DNA from: Rhodospirillaceae bacterium | GTDB lineage: Bacteria; Pseudomonadota; Alphaproteobacteria; SHVZ01 | Direction of reading: 5' to 3' | DNA: 32,524 nucleotides | Assembly: GCA_016792585.1 (NCBI GenBank) | Contig: JAEULB010000029.1 | Coordinates: 1 to 32,524, forward strand | In this document: one piece after another, positions 8,033 to 17,900 of the stretch | How the letters are laid out: every line of letters starts with the position of its first letter | Position numbering within the stretch: position 1 is the first letter of the stretch | Position numbers and translations under genes: made by a program | Notes under the pieces: generated by a model | Database searches by the model: none | The model's input: the letters and a program-made list of their open reading frames with translations, nothing else | Told to the model about the DNA's origin: nothing

Positions 8033-8830
8033 TCAGCCTAGGAACGGAACTCCCGCGATGGCCTGGGCGAGCGTGGCCAGCGTGACCAGGCATCCGGCCG
8101 CGGCGACGGCGAGGATCGCCGGCTTCTGCAGGCTGTCCGGCAAGACCGCGGACCCGATCCAGGCGGTGATCGGCAGGATCTGGATCATGTGCAGGCCGAA
8201 GAAATGCGCGACCCGGAGGTCGCCCCCCGTGCGCGACCAGCCGAAGATCGGCAGTCCGCCCGCATCGGTGGCGGTAGCACCGACCCAGTGTCCGGTCTTG
8301 GAGGACATATAGGCCCCGGCGATGCCGCCGACCAAGCTGCCGATGACGAGGCCGAGGCCGGCAGCGAACACGATCGGCCGCGAAGCGTCGCCATGCTTGA
8401 GGATCAGCGCGCCGATCCAGCCCGCCGTCACCACCAGCGCGACCGCACCGATGCCCATCAGCGTGTACATGAGCCCCGCGATCGGCGTGCTGGTGTTGTA
8501 GTGCGATGCCTCTCCGCGCGAGGCCTGAAGCGCGATGTAGGCGATCTCGAAGAACGCGGCACCCGCCATGACGATGGCGAGGGTGCGGACCAGCCGGCCC
8601 TGGCGCTCCGGCAGCAGCAGCATCGCCCAGGCGACGCTGAGGAGCTGGACTGCGAGCGAAACCTCGAACTTCAGCGGCTTGATCCAGACGTTGATGCCAT
8701 TGAGCGTGCGCCCGTCGAGCCCCATCGCGGCGAGCGTCGGGATCGCGGCCAGCAGCAGGAAGATGCCGGCGCCCGCCAGCAGCGGCTGCCCTTGATAGGC
8801 GAGCGTCACGGCCTGTCGCGGCGAGGTCAT
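8033..8830 (-). CDS. Uncharacterised polytopic membrane protein (about seven segments)
   Basis: A 265-residue integral membrane protein I cannot assign to a named function. Hydrophobic segments fall roughly at residues 17-36, 50-70, 80-99, 118-142, 150-175, 208-228 and 236-260. Conserved-looking polar motifs are WIKPLKFEVSL near residue 48, SRGEASHYN near 105, and a late segment LRVAHFFGLHMIQILP in which two histidines five residues apart face a membrane helix. Whether they bind haem, a pigment or a metal is unknown. The start at 8830 has an AAAGGAG site 6 nt upstream and overlaps the stop of the ABA4-like gene as ATGA; the open frame continues upstream but only as antisense-like arginine/proline-rich sequence. 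It is co-transcribed with the ABA4-like gene. Confidence 0.8.
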   Translation of the reverse strand: MTSPRQAVTLAYQGQPLLAGAGIFLLLAAIPTLAAMGLDGRTLNGINVWIKPLKFEVSLAVQLLSVAWAMLLLPERQGRLVRTLAIVMAGAAFFEIAYIALQASRGEASHYNTSTPIAGLMYTLMGIGAVALVVTAGWIGALILKHGDASRPIVFAAGLGLVIGSLVGGIAGAYMSSKTGHWVGATATDAGGLPIFGWSRTGGDLRVAHFFGLHMIQILPITAWIGSAVLPDSLQKPAILAVAAAGCLVTLATLAQAIAGVPFLG

Positions 8831-9273
8831 CGGGAACTCCTTTCGCCGAACGCGATGCGAAGGCAGAGCCAAAGCAGCAGGCCGGCCGGACCGAACAGGA
8901 AGACGACGGGGAGGACCGGGACGAGCATTAGCCGTGGCAGGCCATGCGCTTCCGCGTCCCTGGCGACCCAGGCGCCGACGAAGAGGTCGAAGGCGAGATA
9001 GTGGATCCAGCCGGCGAGCAGCAGCCAGGGCGAGCGGAACAGCGCGCTCACATCCTGAAGCGAGGAGAAGCCGCCCTCGCCGCTCCACCAATGAACCATG
9101 ATGATCGCCGTGTAGGCGACCGAGAGACCGAGGGGCACGGCGAGCCCGGCGACGGTATCCCTCAGGAGAGGCGAGCGAAGCACGATGCCAAGGCCGAGCG
9201 CCAGCCAGCCGGCGAGGGCGACCAGGTTTCCGTAACGGAACAGTGCGTCCGGGGAAAGGGTGTCGGCAGCCAT
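8827..9273 (-). CDS. ABA4-like (DUF4281) membrane protein
   Basis: A 148-residue protein with about four membrane segments. I recognise the ABA4-like/DUF4281 pattern in WIHYLAFDLFVGAWVARDA (residues about 88-106) and VFLFGPAGLLLWLCLRI (about 124-140). The founding plant member ABA4 is required for neoxanthin formation; bacterial members have no established function to my knowledge. The ATG at 9273 has AGAGG 4 nt upstream. It is the first gene of a two-gene operon, coupled by ATGA to the larger membrane protein, and is read away from a TetR-family gene, which makes that regulator the obvious candidate for control. No carotenoid gene lies in this window. Confidence 0.8.
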   Translation of the reverse strand: MAADTLSPDALFRYGNLVALAGWLALGLGIVLRSPLLRDTVAGLAVPLGLSVAYTAIIMVHWWSGEGGFSSLQDVSALFRSPWLLLAGWIHYLAFDLFVGAWVARDAEAHGLPRLMLVPVLPVVFLFGPAGLLLWLCLRIAFGERSSR

Positions 9274-9286
9274 GCGGCCTCTATCT

Positions 9287-9297
9287 GGACAGTGTCC
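9287..9297. promoter_or_regulatory. Perfect palindrome GGACA-G-TGTCC, candidate TetR operator
   Basis: An 11-bp perfect palindrome 14 nt upstream of the ABA4-like start codon, in the divergent region facing the TetR gene. The half-site resembles TGGACA/TGTCCA-type sites that I recall for some TetR regulators. Its position, between promoter and start, suits repression of the membrane-protein operon. Confidence 0.45.
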
Positions 9298-9331
9298 TGA
9301 TGGAGAGGTTGCGCGCCGATCTGGGCGATGT

Positions 9332-9344
9332 CAAGATAATCTTG
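9332..9344. promoter_or_regulatory. Perfect palindrome CAAGAT-A-ATCTTG, candidate operator
   Basis: A 13-bp perfect palindrome midway between the divergent genes, 28 nt before the TetR GTG start. It overlaps a minus-strand TTGACA (9329-9334), a candidate -35 box for the membrane operon, although no convincing -10 follows. Size, symmetry and location fit a TetR-type operator for autoregulation. Confidence 0.45.
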
Positions 9345-9372
9345 TCACTGGAAAGATAGGAGTCGCCGGATC

Positions 9373-9987
9373 GTGACCGAGGCGCCGAAGCCCTACCACC
9401 ACGGGGACCTGTTCGACGCCCTGGCCAGGGTCGCCGAAGAGCTCGTCCGGGAGACCGGCATCCACGGCTTCTCCTTGCGCGAATGCGCGCGCCGCGCGGG
9501 TGTCGCGCACAGCGCGCCGGCCCATCATTTCGGCGATGTCACCGGCCTCCTCAGCGAGGTCTCGGCGCGGGGCTTCGAGAGGCTGACCGCTCGGATGCAG
9601 GCGCACCGGGCGGGCACGGAGGGGCCCGAGGCGCTGGAGCGCATCGCCCGCGGCTATGTCGACTTCGCTCTCGGCGATCCGGTCGTCTTCGTCCTGATGC
9701 TCCACTCCGACCGGGTGGACCGCGGCAACCCGAGATGCCAGCGCGCCGGCGACGCGGCCTTCGGCGAGCTGGTGGCGGCGGTATCCTCGGCCAGGAGCGG
9801 TGCCGGGCGCGACAACGAGGTGCTGCGCTTCGCCTGGGCGGCGATCCACGGCATCGCCATGCTGCTCGTCGACGGCCCGCTGATGCCGGCCGGCGGCAAC
9901 CGCCGCGGCGGGGCGATCGAGCTTGCCGAAGGGACGATCCGGCGGATCGTGCATTCCGTCATGACCTACACCGAGGATCGAGGCTAG
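9373..9987 (+). CDS. TetR/AcrR-family transcriptional regulator with WHG-type C-terminal domain
   Basis: A 204-residue one-component regulator. The N-terminal helix-turn-helix is at about residues 33-56 (FSLRECARRAGVAHSAPAHH, with the recognition helix near SAPAHHF). The C-terminal half contains FAWAAIHGIAMLLVDGP (153-169), typical of the TetR_C WHG domain, which binds a small hydrophobic ligand. The start is a GTG at 9373 with AGGAG 10 nt upstream. It is transcribed away from the ABA4-like/membrane operon, with two palindromes in the 99-nt gap, so autoregulation and control of that operon are likely. The inducer is unknown. Confidence 0.88.
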   Translation: MTEAPKPYHHGDLFDALARVAEELVRETGIHGFSLRECARRAGVAHSAPAHHFGDVTGLLSEVSARGFERLTARMQAHRAGTEGPEALERIARGYVDFALGDPVVFVLMLHSDRVDRGNPRCQRAGDAAFGELVAAVSSARSGAGRDNEVLRFAWAAIHGIAMLLVDGPLMPAGGNRRGGAIELAEGTIRRIVHSVMTYTEDRG

Positions 9988-10012
9988 GCATCTGGCCTAG
10001 GCGCGCGCGCCT
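9984..10012. repeat. Two adjacent small palindromes between tetR and metY
   Basis: CTAGGC/GCCTAG with a 5-nt loop (9984-10000) runs directly into a 14-bp perfect palindrome AGGCGCG/CGCGCCT (9999-10012). They cover the tetR stop codon and end 17 nt before the metY ATG. They could end tetR transcription, or bind a regulator of metY; no T-run is present. Confidence 0.35.
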
Positions 10013-10029
10013 CGTGTACCGTGCCGGCC

Positions 10030-11322
10030 ATGGCCGAGCCCAAGCTTCCGCGCTTCGACACGCTCTCGCTCCATGCCGGGCAGAAACCCGATCCGGCGAC
10101 CGGTGCCCGCGCCCAGCCGATCTACCAGACGACGTCCTACGTCTTCCGCGACGTCGACCATGCCGCCTCGCTGTTCAACCTGGAACGCGCCGGGCACATC
10201 TACTCGCGCATCTCGAACCCGACGGTGGCGGCGTTGGAAGAGCGGATTGCGGCGCTCGAAGGCGGGGTCGGCGCGGTCTGCCTTGCCTCCGGCCAGGCCG
10301 CGCTGCATCTGGCGATCGTCACGCTGATGGGGGCAGGCGGGCACATCGTCGCGTCCCGCTCGATCTACGGCGGCTCGCACAACATGTTCGTGCACACGCT
10401 GCCGCGCTTCGGCATCACCGCGACGCTGGTCGACCCGCGCGACCATGACGCTTTCAGGAACGCGATCAGGCCCGAGACCCGGCTCGTGTTCGGCGAGGTG
10501 CTGGGCAATCCGCGCCTCGAAGTCCTCGACACCCCGAAGGTCGCCGAGATCGCGCATGCGGCGGGATTGCCGCTGATGCTTGATGCGACCTTCGCCACGC
10601 CGTTCCTCTGCCGGCCCTTCGAGCACGGCGCCGACATTGTGATGCACTCGGCGACCAAATGGCTCGGCGGCCATGGCGTCGCGATCGGCGGCGCGCTCGT
10701 CGACTCCGGCCGCTTCGACTGGGAAGGCGGCAAGTTCCCGACGCTGACCGAACCCTATGCCGGCTATCACGGTCTCGACTTCGCCGAGGAGTTCGGGCCC
10801 GAGGCCTTCCTGATGCGCGCGCGGGCCGAGGGGCTTCGGGATTTCGGCGCGGCGATGAGCCCGACCAACGCCTTCCACATCCTGCAGGGCGTCGAGACCC
10901 TGCCGCTGCGCATGGCGCGCCATGTCGAGACCGCGTTCAAGGTCGCGCGTTTCCTTCAGACCCACGCCGCCGTCGCCTGGGTGCTCTATCCTGGCCTTGA
11001 GACGCACCCTGACCACGATCTCGCGAAGAAGCTGCTGCCCAAGGGCGCGGGCTCGATGATCGCCTTCGGCATCAAGGGCGGCCGCGCCAAGGGCCGCGCC
11101 TTCATCGAGCGGGTGAAGCTGTTCTCGCATCTCGCCAATGTCGGCGACGCGAAGTCTCTCGTGATTCACCCTGCTTCGACCACGCACCAGCAGATGAGCG
11201 CCGCCGAGCTCGATGCCGCCGGCGTCGGAGAGGATCTGATCCGGCTCTCGATCGGGCTCGAGGATCCGGACGACATCCTCGAAGACCTCGACCAGGCGCT
11301 GAAGGCGTCCCAGAGAAGCTGA
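10030..11322 (+). CDS. metY: O-acetylhomoserine aminocarboxypropyltransferase (sulfhydrylase)
   Basis: PLP-dependent cytoplasmic enzyme of 430 residues that makes homocysteine (or methionine) from O-acetylhomoserine and sulfide (or methanethiol). The Cys/Met-metabolism fold is plain: [20 protein letters not shown] at the N-terminus, [31 protein letters not shown], and the PLP lysine in [11 protein letters not shown] (K210 with this start). The long insertion after the lysine and [11 protein letters not shown] are typical of the MetY/Met17 branch rather than of MetB/MetZ. An in-frame GTG at 10021 is an alternative start; neither has a clear ribosome site. The stop codon overlaps the start of the alpha/beta hydrolase (TGATG), so this heads a three-gene operon. 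Confidence 0.92.
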   Translation: MAEPKLPRFDTLSLHAGQKPDPATGARAQPIYQTTSYVFRDVDHAASLFNLERAGHIYSRISNPTVAALEERIAALEGGVGAVCLASGQAALHLAIVTLMGAGGHIVASRSIYGGSHNMFVHTLPRFGITATLVDPRDHDAFRNAIRPETRLVFGEVLGNPRLEVLDTPKVAEIAHAAGLPLMLDATFATPFLCRPFEHGADIVMHSATKWLGGHGVAIGGALVDSGRFDWEGGKFPTLTEPYAGYHGLDFAEEFGPEAFLMRARAEGLRDFGAAMSPTNAFHILQGVETLPLRMARHVETAFKVARFLQTHAAVAWVLYPGLETHPDHDLAKKLLPKGAGSMIAFGIKGGRAKGRAFIERVKLFSHLANVGDAKSLVIHPASTTHQQMSAAELDAAGVGEDLIRLSIGLEDPDDILEDLDQALKASQRS

Positions 11323-12116
11323 TGGATCTCACCGTCGACGGACGCCGGGTCTTCGCCGGCACCGGCGGAAAGCCGCTGACCCAGGACAGGCCGCTGGTGG
11401 TTCTGCTGCATGGCGCCGGCATGGATCACACGGTCTGGGTGCTGCAGGCGCGGTTCCTGGCCTATCACGGCTTCTCGGTGCTCGCCGTCGACATGCCCGG
11501 GCACGGGCGCTCGGAAGGTCCGCCGCTGACCACGATCGAGGCGATGGCGGACTGGGTCGCCAAGGTCGTCGTTGCTTCCGGCTTCGACAAGGCGGCGCTG
11601 GTCGGCCACAGCATGGGAGCGGCCGTCGCGCTGACCGCGGCGGCACGATCGCCGGACAGGATCGCGAAGATCGCGCTGCTCGGCGCGTCGCTGGCGATGC
11701 CGGTGCACCAGGCGCTGCTCGACTCAGGGAAAGCCGGGACGATGCTGGCGCCGGAGCTGATGACCTTCTGGGGCTTGGGACGTACCGCGCAGATCGGCGG
11801 CCACCCGACGCCGGGCCTCTGGCTCACCGGTGCCGCGCGCCGGCTGATCCAGAAGGGCGTGGGCCCGTCGCTCGCGGCCGACCTCCAGGCCTGCACCGAC
11901 TGGAAGGGCGGTCCGGAAGCGACCGACAAGGTGCGCTGCCCGGCGCTGGTCTTCGCCGGTGCCGAGGACCGCATGGTGCCGGCCAAGGCGACCGGCGAGA
12001 TGGCGGCGGCGATCCAGGGCGGCGAGATCGTCACGATCCCGGCCTCCGGCCACATGATGATGCTGGAAGCGCCGGACGCGACCGTCGACGCGCTCCACAA
12101 GTTTCTCAAGGACTAG
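11322..12116 (+). CDS. Alpha/beta-fold hydrolase
   Basis: A 264-residue cytoplasmic hydrolase. The oxyanion region is LLHGAGMDHTVW (29-40), the nucleophile elbow is GHSMG with Ser97, and the probable triad partners are Asp216 (AGAEDRMVP) and His244 (ASGHMMMLE). All are correctly spaced for an esterase-type member. No signal peptide. The ATG overlaps the metY stop by one base, and the thioesterase gene begins 2 nt after its stop, so three genes share a transcript. Although some homoserine acetyltransferases have this fold, the small size and the motif GHSMG point to a generic hydrolase; the substrate is unknown. Confidence 0.88.
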   Translation: MDLTVDGRRVFAGTGGKPLTQDRPLVVLLHGAGMDHTVWVLQARFLAYHGFSVLAVDMPGHGRSEGPPLTTIEAMADWVAKVVVASGFDKAALVGHSMGAAVALTAAARSPDRIAKIALLGASLAMPVHQALLDSGKAGTMLAPELMTFWGLGRTAQIGGHPTPGLWLTGAARRLIQKGVGPSLAADLQACTDWKGGPEATDKVRCPALVFAGAEDRMVPAKATGEMAAAIQGGEIVTIPASGHMMMLEAPDATVDALHKFLKD

Positions 12117-12118
12117 CG

Positions 12119-12556
12119 ATGGCCGAGGCCCAGGAGACACGCGCCGCCTACGGGCACTGGCTGGCGATCCCGACCCGCTGGATGGACAATGACGTCTACG
12201 GGCACGTCAACAACGTCGTCTACTACTCGTACTTCGACACGGTCATCAACGCGTACCTGATCGACGCCGGCAATCTCGACATCGAGCATGGCCCCGTCAT
12301 CGGCCTTTGCGTCGAGAGCCAGTGCCGCTACTTCAAGCCTCTCGCGTTCCCCGACCGCATCGATGCCGGGCTTCGCGTCGGCAGGCTGGGCTCATCCAGC
12401 GTCCGCTACGAGGTCGGCCTGTTCCGCGCCGGCGACGACGCGCCGGCGGCAGCCGGGCATTTCGTCCATGTCTTCGTCGACCGCGCCCAGCGCCGGCCGA
12501 CGCCGATCCCCGAGCCGATGCGCTCGGCGCTCGCGAGGCTGGCGCGCGCCGGATAG
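12119..12556 (+). CDS. Acyl-CoA thioesterase, 4HBT hot-dog fold
   Basis: A 145-residue single hot-dog domain protein. The family's active-site segment RWMDNDVYGHVNNVVYYSYF occupies residues 20-39, with Asp25 as the likely catalytic base and the HVNN motif intact. The middle stretch ESQCRYFKPLAFPDRIDAGL and the terminal VFVDRAQRRPTPIPE are also characteristic of this YbgC/FadM-like group. It hydrolyses acyl-CoA thioesters in the cytoplasm; chain preference unknown. It is the last gene of the metY operon, spaced 2 nt from the hydrolase. Confidence 0.9.
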   Translation: MAEAQETRAAYGHWLAIPTRWMDNDVYGHVNNVVYYSYFDTVINAYLIDAGNLDIEHGPVIGLCVESQCRYFKPLAFPDRIDAGLRVGRLGSSSVRYEVGLFRAGDDAPAAAGHFVHVFVDRAQRRPTPIPEPMRSALARLARAG

Positions 12557-12562
12557 GCGCCC

Positions 12563-12570
12563 TATATAAG
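12563..12570 (+). promoter_or_regulatory. Possible -10 element upstream of prfC
   Basis: TATATAAG lies in a GC-rich gap, 26 nt before the prfC TTG. It contains both TATATA and TATAAG, close to the -10 consensus, but the -35 region is only GC-rich sequence, so the promoter call is weak. Confidence 0.3.
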
Positions 12571-12596
12571 CGGCGCTTTACGACGGAAGCTTTCCT

Positions 12597-14189
<1,593 letters not shown>

Positions 14190-14205
14190 GCACAAATTAG
14201 TTCTT

Positions 14206-14226
14206 GGCGCCCGGGTGCCCGGCGCC
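14206..14226 (+). terminator. GC hairpin between prfC and the DUF1465 gene
   Basis: GGCGCC pairs with GGCGCC six base pairs deep, then one C-C mismatch and two more GC pairs with a 3-nt loop. It begins 17 nt after the prfC stop. It lacks a T-run, so it may be an mRNA-stabilising or partial termination structure rather than a true terminator. Confidence 0.35.
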
Positions 14227-14239
14227 CCATGCTCTAGGC

Positions 14240-14620
14240 ATGTCCACGGTCGTCATCACCCGGACCTACGATGAGGCGATGTCGCTGCTGATCGAGGCGC
14301 GGAACTACCTGCGCTTCCGCCAGAGCGACGCGCTCCGCATGCCGCCGGTCGAGCGCCTCAAGCTCACGCGCGAGGCTTTTCGCGTGACCTCGCGCCTGAC
14401 CCAGGTGATGGCGTGGCTGCTGCTGCGCCGGGCCGTGCTCGAAGGGGAGATCGCCGACGAAGAGTCGCGCCTGCCGGAGCGGCGCCTCGCCGGCCAGGAT
14501 GTGTGCCTCGCCTCCGCCGACGATCTCGGCGAATGGATGCCGCCGGCGATGGGCGGGCTGCTGGACCGCAGCCGCGCACTTTACGAGCGCGTCGACCGGC
14601 TCGACCGGATGCTCAACTAG
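14240..14620 (+). CDS. DUF1465 / RcdA-family protein
   Basis: A 126-residue helical cytoplasmic protein. I recognise the DUF1465 pattern: TRTYDEAMSLLIEARNYLRF near the N-terminus, FRVTSRLTQVMAWLLLRRAV in the middle and a C-terminal helix ending RSRALYERVDRLDRMLN. In Caulobacter the member of this family is RcdA, a ClpXP adaptor that helps degrade CtrA; I believe this is the same family but orthology is not proven here. The start at 14240 is preferred to an upstream in-frame ATG at 14204 because the family homology begins at TVVITRTYDEAM. The ribosome site is weak. It faces rpmE across a shared terminator. A DivL homologue of the same regulatory pathway is also present in this window. Confidence 0.8.
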   Translation: MSTVVITRTYDEAMSLLIEARNYLRFRQSDALRMPPVERLKLTREAFRVTSRLTQVMAWLLLRRAVLEGEIADEESRLPERRLAGQDVCLASADDLGEWMPPAMGGLLDRSRALYERVDRLDRMLN

Positions 14621-14627
14621 AAATGAA

Positions 14628-14649
14628 AAGGGCCCCGGAAGGGGCCCTT
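14628..14649. terminator. Bidirectional terminator between convergent DUF1465 gene and rpmE
   Basis: AAGGGCCCC and GGGGCCCTT form a perfect 9-bp stem around a GGAA loop. The stretch beyond it on the minus strand is T-rich (TTCATTT), making it a better intrinsic terminator for rpmE; on the plus strand it is followed by mixed sequence. It lies 8 nt after the DUF1465 stop and 25 nt after the rpmE stop. Confidence 0.8.
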
Positions 14650-14673
14650 GTCTCAAGCGCGTCCGGCTCGGGC

Positions 14674-14901
14674 TTACTTCTTGCCGATGCCGAGATTGGC
14701 GAAGCGCTTGTTGAACTTCGCAACCTGGCCGCCTGAGTCGATCATGCGGTGCACGCCGGTCCAGGCCGGGTGCGACTTCGGGTCGATCTCGAGCCGCATC
14801 ACCTCGCCTTCCTTGCCCCAGGTCGACTTGGTCTCGAACTCGGTGCCATCGGTCATGACGACCTTGATGGTGTGGTACTGCGGGTGGATGTCGGGCTTCA
14901 T
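14674..14901 (-). CDS. rpmE: 50S ribosomal protein L31
   Basis: A 75-residue large-subunit ribosomal protein. Recognisable segments are [20 protein letters not shown], the central [20 protein letters not shown] and [20 protein letters not shown]. It has no cysteine at all, so it is the zinc-free (C-minus) form, normal for many alphaproteobacteria. The ATG at 14901 has GGAG 9 nt upstream, with a good promoter about 30 nt upstream and a terminator just beyond the stop, so it is likely a single-gene unit downstream of addA. Confidence 0.97.
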   Translation of the reverse strand: MKPDIHPQYHTIKVVMTDGTEFETKSTWGKEGEVMRLEIDPKSHPAWTGVHRMIDSGGQVAKFNKRFANLGIGKK

Positions 14902-14928
14902 GTCGTCGGCTCCAGCTTGAAGCGGGGG

Positions 14929-14957
14929 CTTATAAAGGAGGGGGCGGGGGAGCGCAA
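14929..14957 (-). promoter_or_regulatory. Promoter for rpmE
   Basis: On the minus strand TTGCGC (14952-14957) and TATAAG (14929-14934) are separated by exactly 17 nt of pyrimidine-rich sequence. The -10 matches consensus in five of six positions, the -35 in three. It lies 27 nt before the rpmE ATG. Confidence 0.55.
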
Positions 14958-14988
14958 GGGTCCCTGAAATCTCCTATTCTCCAGAAGG

Positions 14989-17900
14989 TTACGCCGGCGC
15001 GAAGCGGTCCAGGAGCGCGTCCGGCAGCGCCATCTGGCGGGGGCCGTCGGTCCAGAGCAGCCGGCACTCGACGGGGCAGCCCTCGTAGACCTTCCGCAAG
15101 ACCGCCCGATAGGCCGCCATCTGGCGGAGGTAGAGCGGGGCCACGCGCTCAGGCTCCAGCGGCGGCGGGCGGTTGGTCTTGTAGTCGATGACGACCACCC
15201 GGTCGGCGAGGGCGACCAGCCGGTCGACCTGGCCCGAGACCACATGCGGCCCGATCACGCCGGTCACCGGCACCTCGGCGCGGCTGCCGGGGCCGAACAG
15301 CGGCGCCAGATCCGGGTCGTCGAGGATCGCGAGCGTCTCCTTCAAAAGCGCTTCCGCCTGCTGCGGCGTGATGCCCTGTCCCGGCCGGGCGAGCCAGCGC
15401 CGCGCCGCCTCGGCCCGCGCCTCCTGCGGAAGATCGGGCAGCGACTGCAGCAGGCGATGCACCAGGCGGCCGCGGCGGAAGCGAAGCCCGTCCTCGGCGA
15501 TCAGCGGCGAGCGTACCGGCGGCTCGGGGTCTTCCGGCCGGCTCGGCGCCAGCGGGCGCGGCGGCCTGGGCTCCGCTTTCGCGTCGATGCGCGCCCAGCC
15601 GGGCAGCGCCGGAAGCACGACCGCATCGGCCGCGGCCTTCGGCATCTCGACCGCCGCCGTCTGCTGGCTGACGAAGCGGCGTGCCGGCCGCTCGACCACC
15701 GGCTCGACGCCATCGAGCGTTTCGAACGCGGATGCGACCAGGTCGTACCAGGTGACGCTGCTGCTCCGGCGATCCGAAGTACGCCAGCCGCAGACATAGA
15801 GGCGGTCCTCGGCCCGCGTCATCGCGACATAGAGCAGGCGTCGATGCTCCTCCTCGCGGTGCGTGCGTGCGGCGGCGCGTGCGCGGCCGGCGACTTGATC
15901 GGCGTCCTCGACGCGCGGGCACCAGAGCGGCAAGCCATCCTCGGTCCACAGCACGCCGGGGTCGTCGCGGAGCGGCGAGACCGTATCGGGGAGGATCACG
16001 ATCGGTGCCTGCAGGCCCTTGGCGCCATGCACGGTCATCACGCGCACCTCGTCGCGGGCGCCGTGCTCGAGGTCGCGCTTGATGTCCTCGGCCGCCGCCT
16101 CCAGCCAGTGGAGGAAAGCCTGCAGCGACGGCGGATGCGCGCGCTCATGCGCGAGCGCCGCGTTCAGGAACTCCTCCAGCGCGTCGAGCGACTCGGGGCC
16201 GAGGCGCGCCTGGATCCTGCGGCGCCCGCCGAGCGGTCCCAGCACATGGGCGAACAGCGCGAAGGGCGAGAGGTAGTCGACGCGCGCCAGGAGATCGGCA
16301 AGCAGGTCGTGCGCCTGTCCGAAGGCAGGCTCGGCATCCTTCATCGACTGCAGGCGCTTCCACAGCGAGCCCTCGCGCCCATGCGCCAGCCGATAGAGCT
16401 GGTCCTCATCCAGGCCGACGAGTGGGCTCTTCAGCACGGTTGCGAGCGTGAGGTCGTCCGAGGGCAGCAGCAGCGCGTGACCGAGCGCCATCAGGTCCAT
16501 CACCGCGAGCTGCTCGGTCAGCAGGATGCGGTCGGCGCCGGCGACCGGCACGCCGCGCTGCTTCAAGGCCCGCACCAGCGCGTCGAGGAAGGTGCCGCGG
16601 CGGCGCACGAGCACCATCACGTCGCCGGCACGGATCGCGCGGCCCTTGGCCGGCAGCATTTCCTTGCGGTCGATCCACTCGGCGATGCGGCGCGCGATCA
16701 GACGGGCGAGCTCGGTCTCGGGATCGCGGCCCGATCGCTGCTCGACCGGCGGCATCCAGGCTTCGAACGGATCGCGCTCGGCCGGCTCCTCCAGCGGCCA
16801 GATCTCGACCAGGCCGCCTGCGCCCTTACGGCTCGCCTCGTGCCTGACCTTCTCGTCGTCCTGCGTGACGCCGGCATGCGCTTCCGGCGGGGCGAAGGTG
16901 GTGTCGACGACTTCCAGCACCGCCGGCGTCGATCGGAACGAGGTCGCCAGTGCCACTTCGTCCCATTCGCGCTTGGCGCCGGTGACGCGCATCGCGAAGT
17001 GAAGCCGCATGCGCTGGAACTCTCTCGGGTCGGCGCGCTGGAAGCCGTAGATCGACTGCTTGTAGTCGCCGACCGCGAAGATCGTGCGCGTCACGTCCGG
17101 GCGCGCGCCGACACCGGCGAAAAACTCCTCGGCCAGATGCTGCACCACCTGCCACTGGTCGGGATTGGTGTCCTGCGCCTCGTCGATCAGGATGTGGTCG
17201 AGGCCGCCGTCGAGCTTGAACAGCACCCAGGGGGCCACGCCCTCCATCGAGAGCAGGTCGCGCGTCTTCAGGATCAGGTCGTCGTAGTCGAGCAGCGCCT
17301 TCGCCTGCTTGAGCTCGGCATATGTCTCGATCACCGCGACCGCGAGGCGGACCAGCGCCGCGGTCGCGCGTGCCAATCGCAGCGCCTTGATCTTCTGATC
17401 GAGGCGGAGGATGCGCTCGGCCTCCTTCTGCAGCGTCTCCTTGCAGCGGGCGTCATGCGCCTCCGCCGCCTTTGCCGCGAGGCGGGCGCGGATCGAGCCG
17501 TCCTTGGTCAGGAAGATCGCGCGATAGGCTTCGAAGGCGGAGACGCGGGTCTTCGGATCGGCGAGGAAGCTCGCGAGCACCGGCGCGCGCCGCTGGTCCT
17601 CGACGCCGCTGCGGGAGAGCGCGTCGCAGGCGCGGCGGAGCGAGACCAGATCGAAGGCGCCGTCGCGCACCGCGTCGGCGATCAGCCTCTCCGGCGTATC
17701 CTTGGGATCGGCATCGTGGCGGGCGAAGATCCGGGCGACCACGCCGTCGATGCCGTGATCCTCGACCAGCCGCGTCAGCCGGCCGCGCTCGCGCGCGAGA
17801 TCCTGGATCAGCGTGTCGAAGCGATCCTCGCCGGCACGCTCGGTCGCGACCGAGAGTGCCTCGGCCAGGTTGCCGCCGGCCCGCGCCTGCGCCAGCACGC

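Noticed and set aside
10000..10012. The alternating GC tract as a recombination (attachment) site
   Set aside because: No integrase gene is near, and short GC palindromes are frequent in this composition; kept only as a small repeat.
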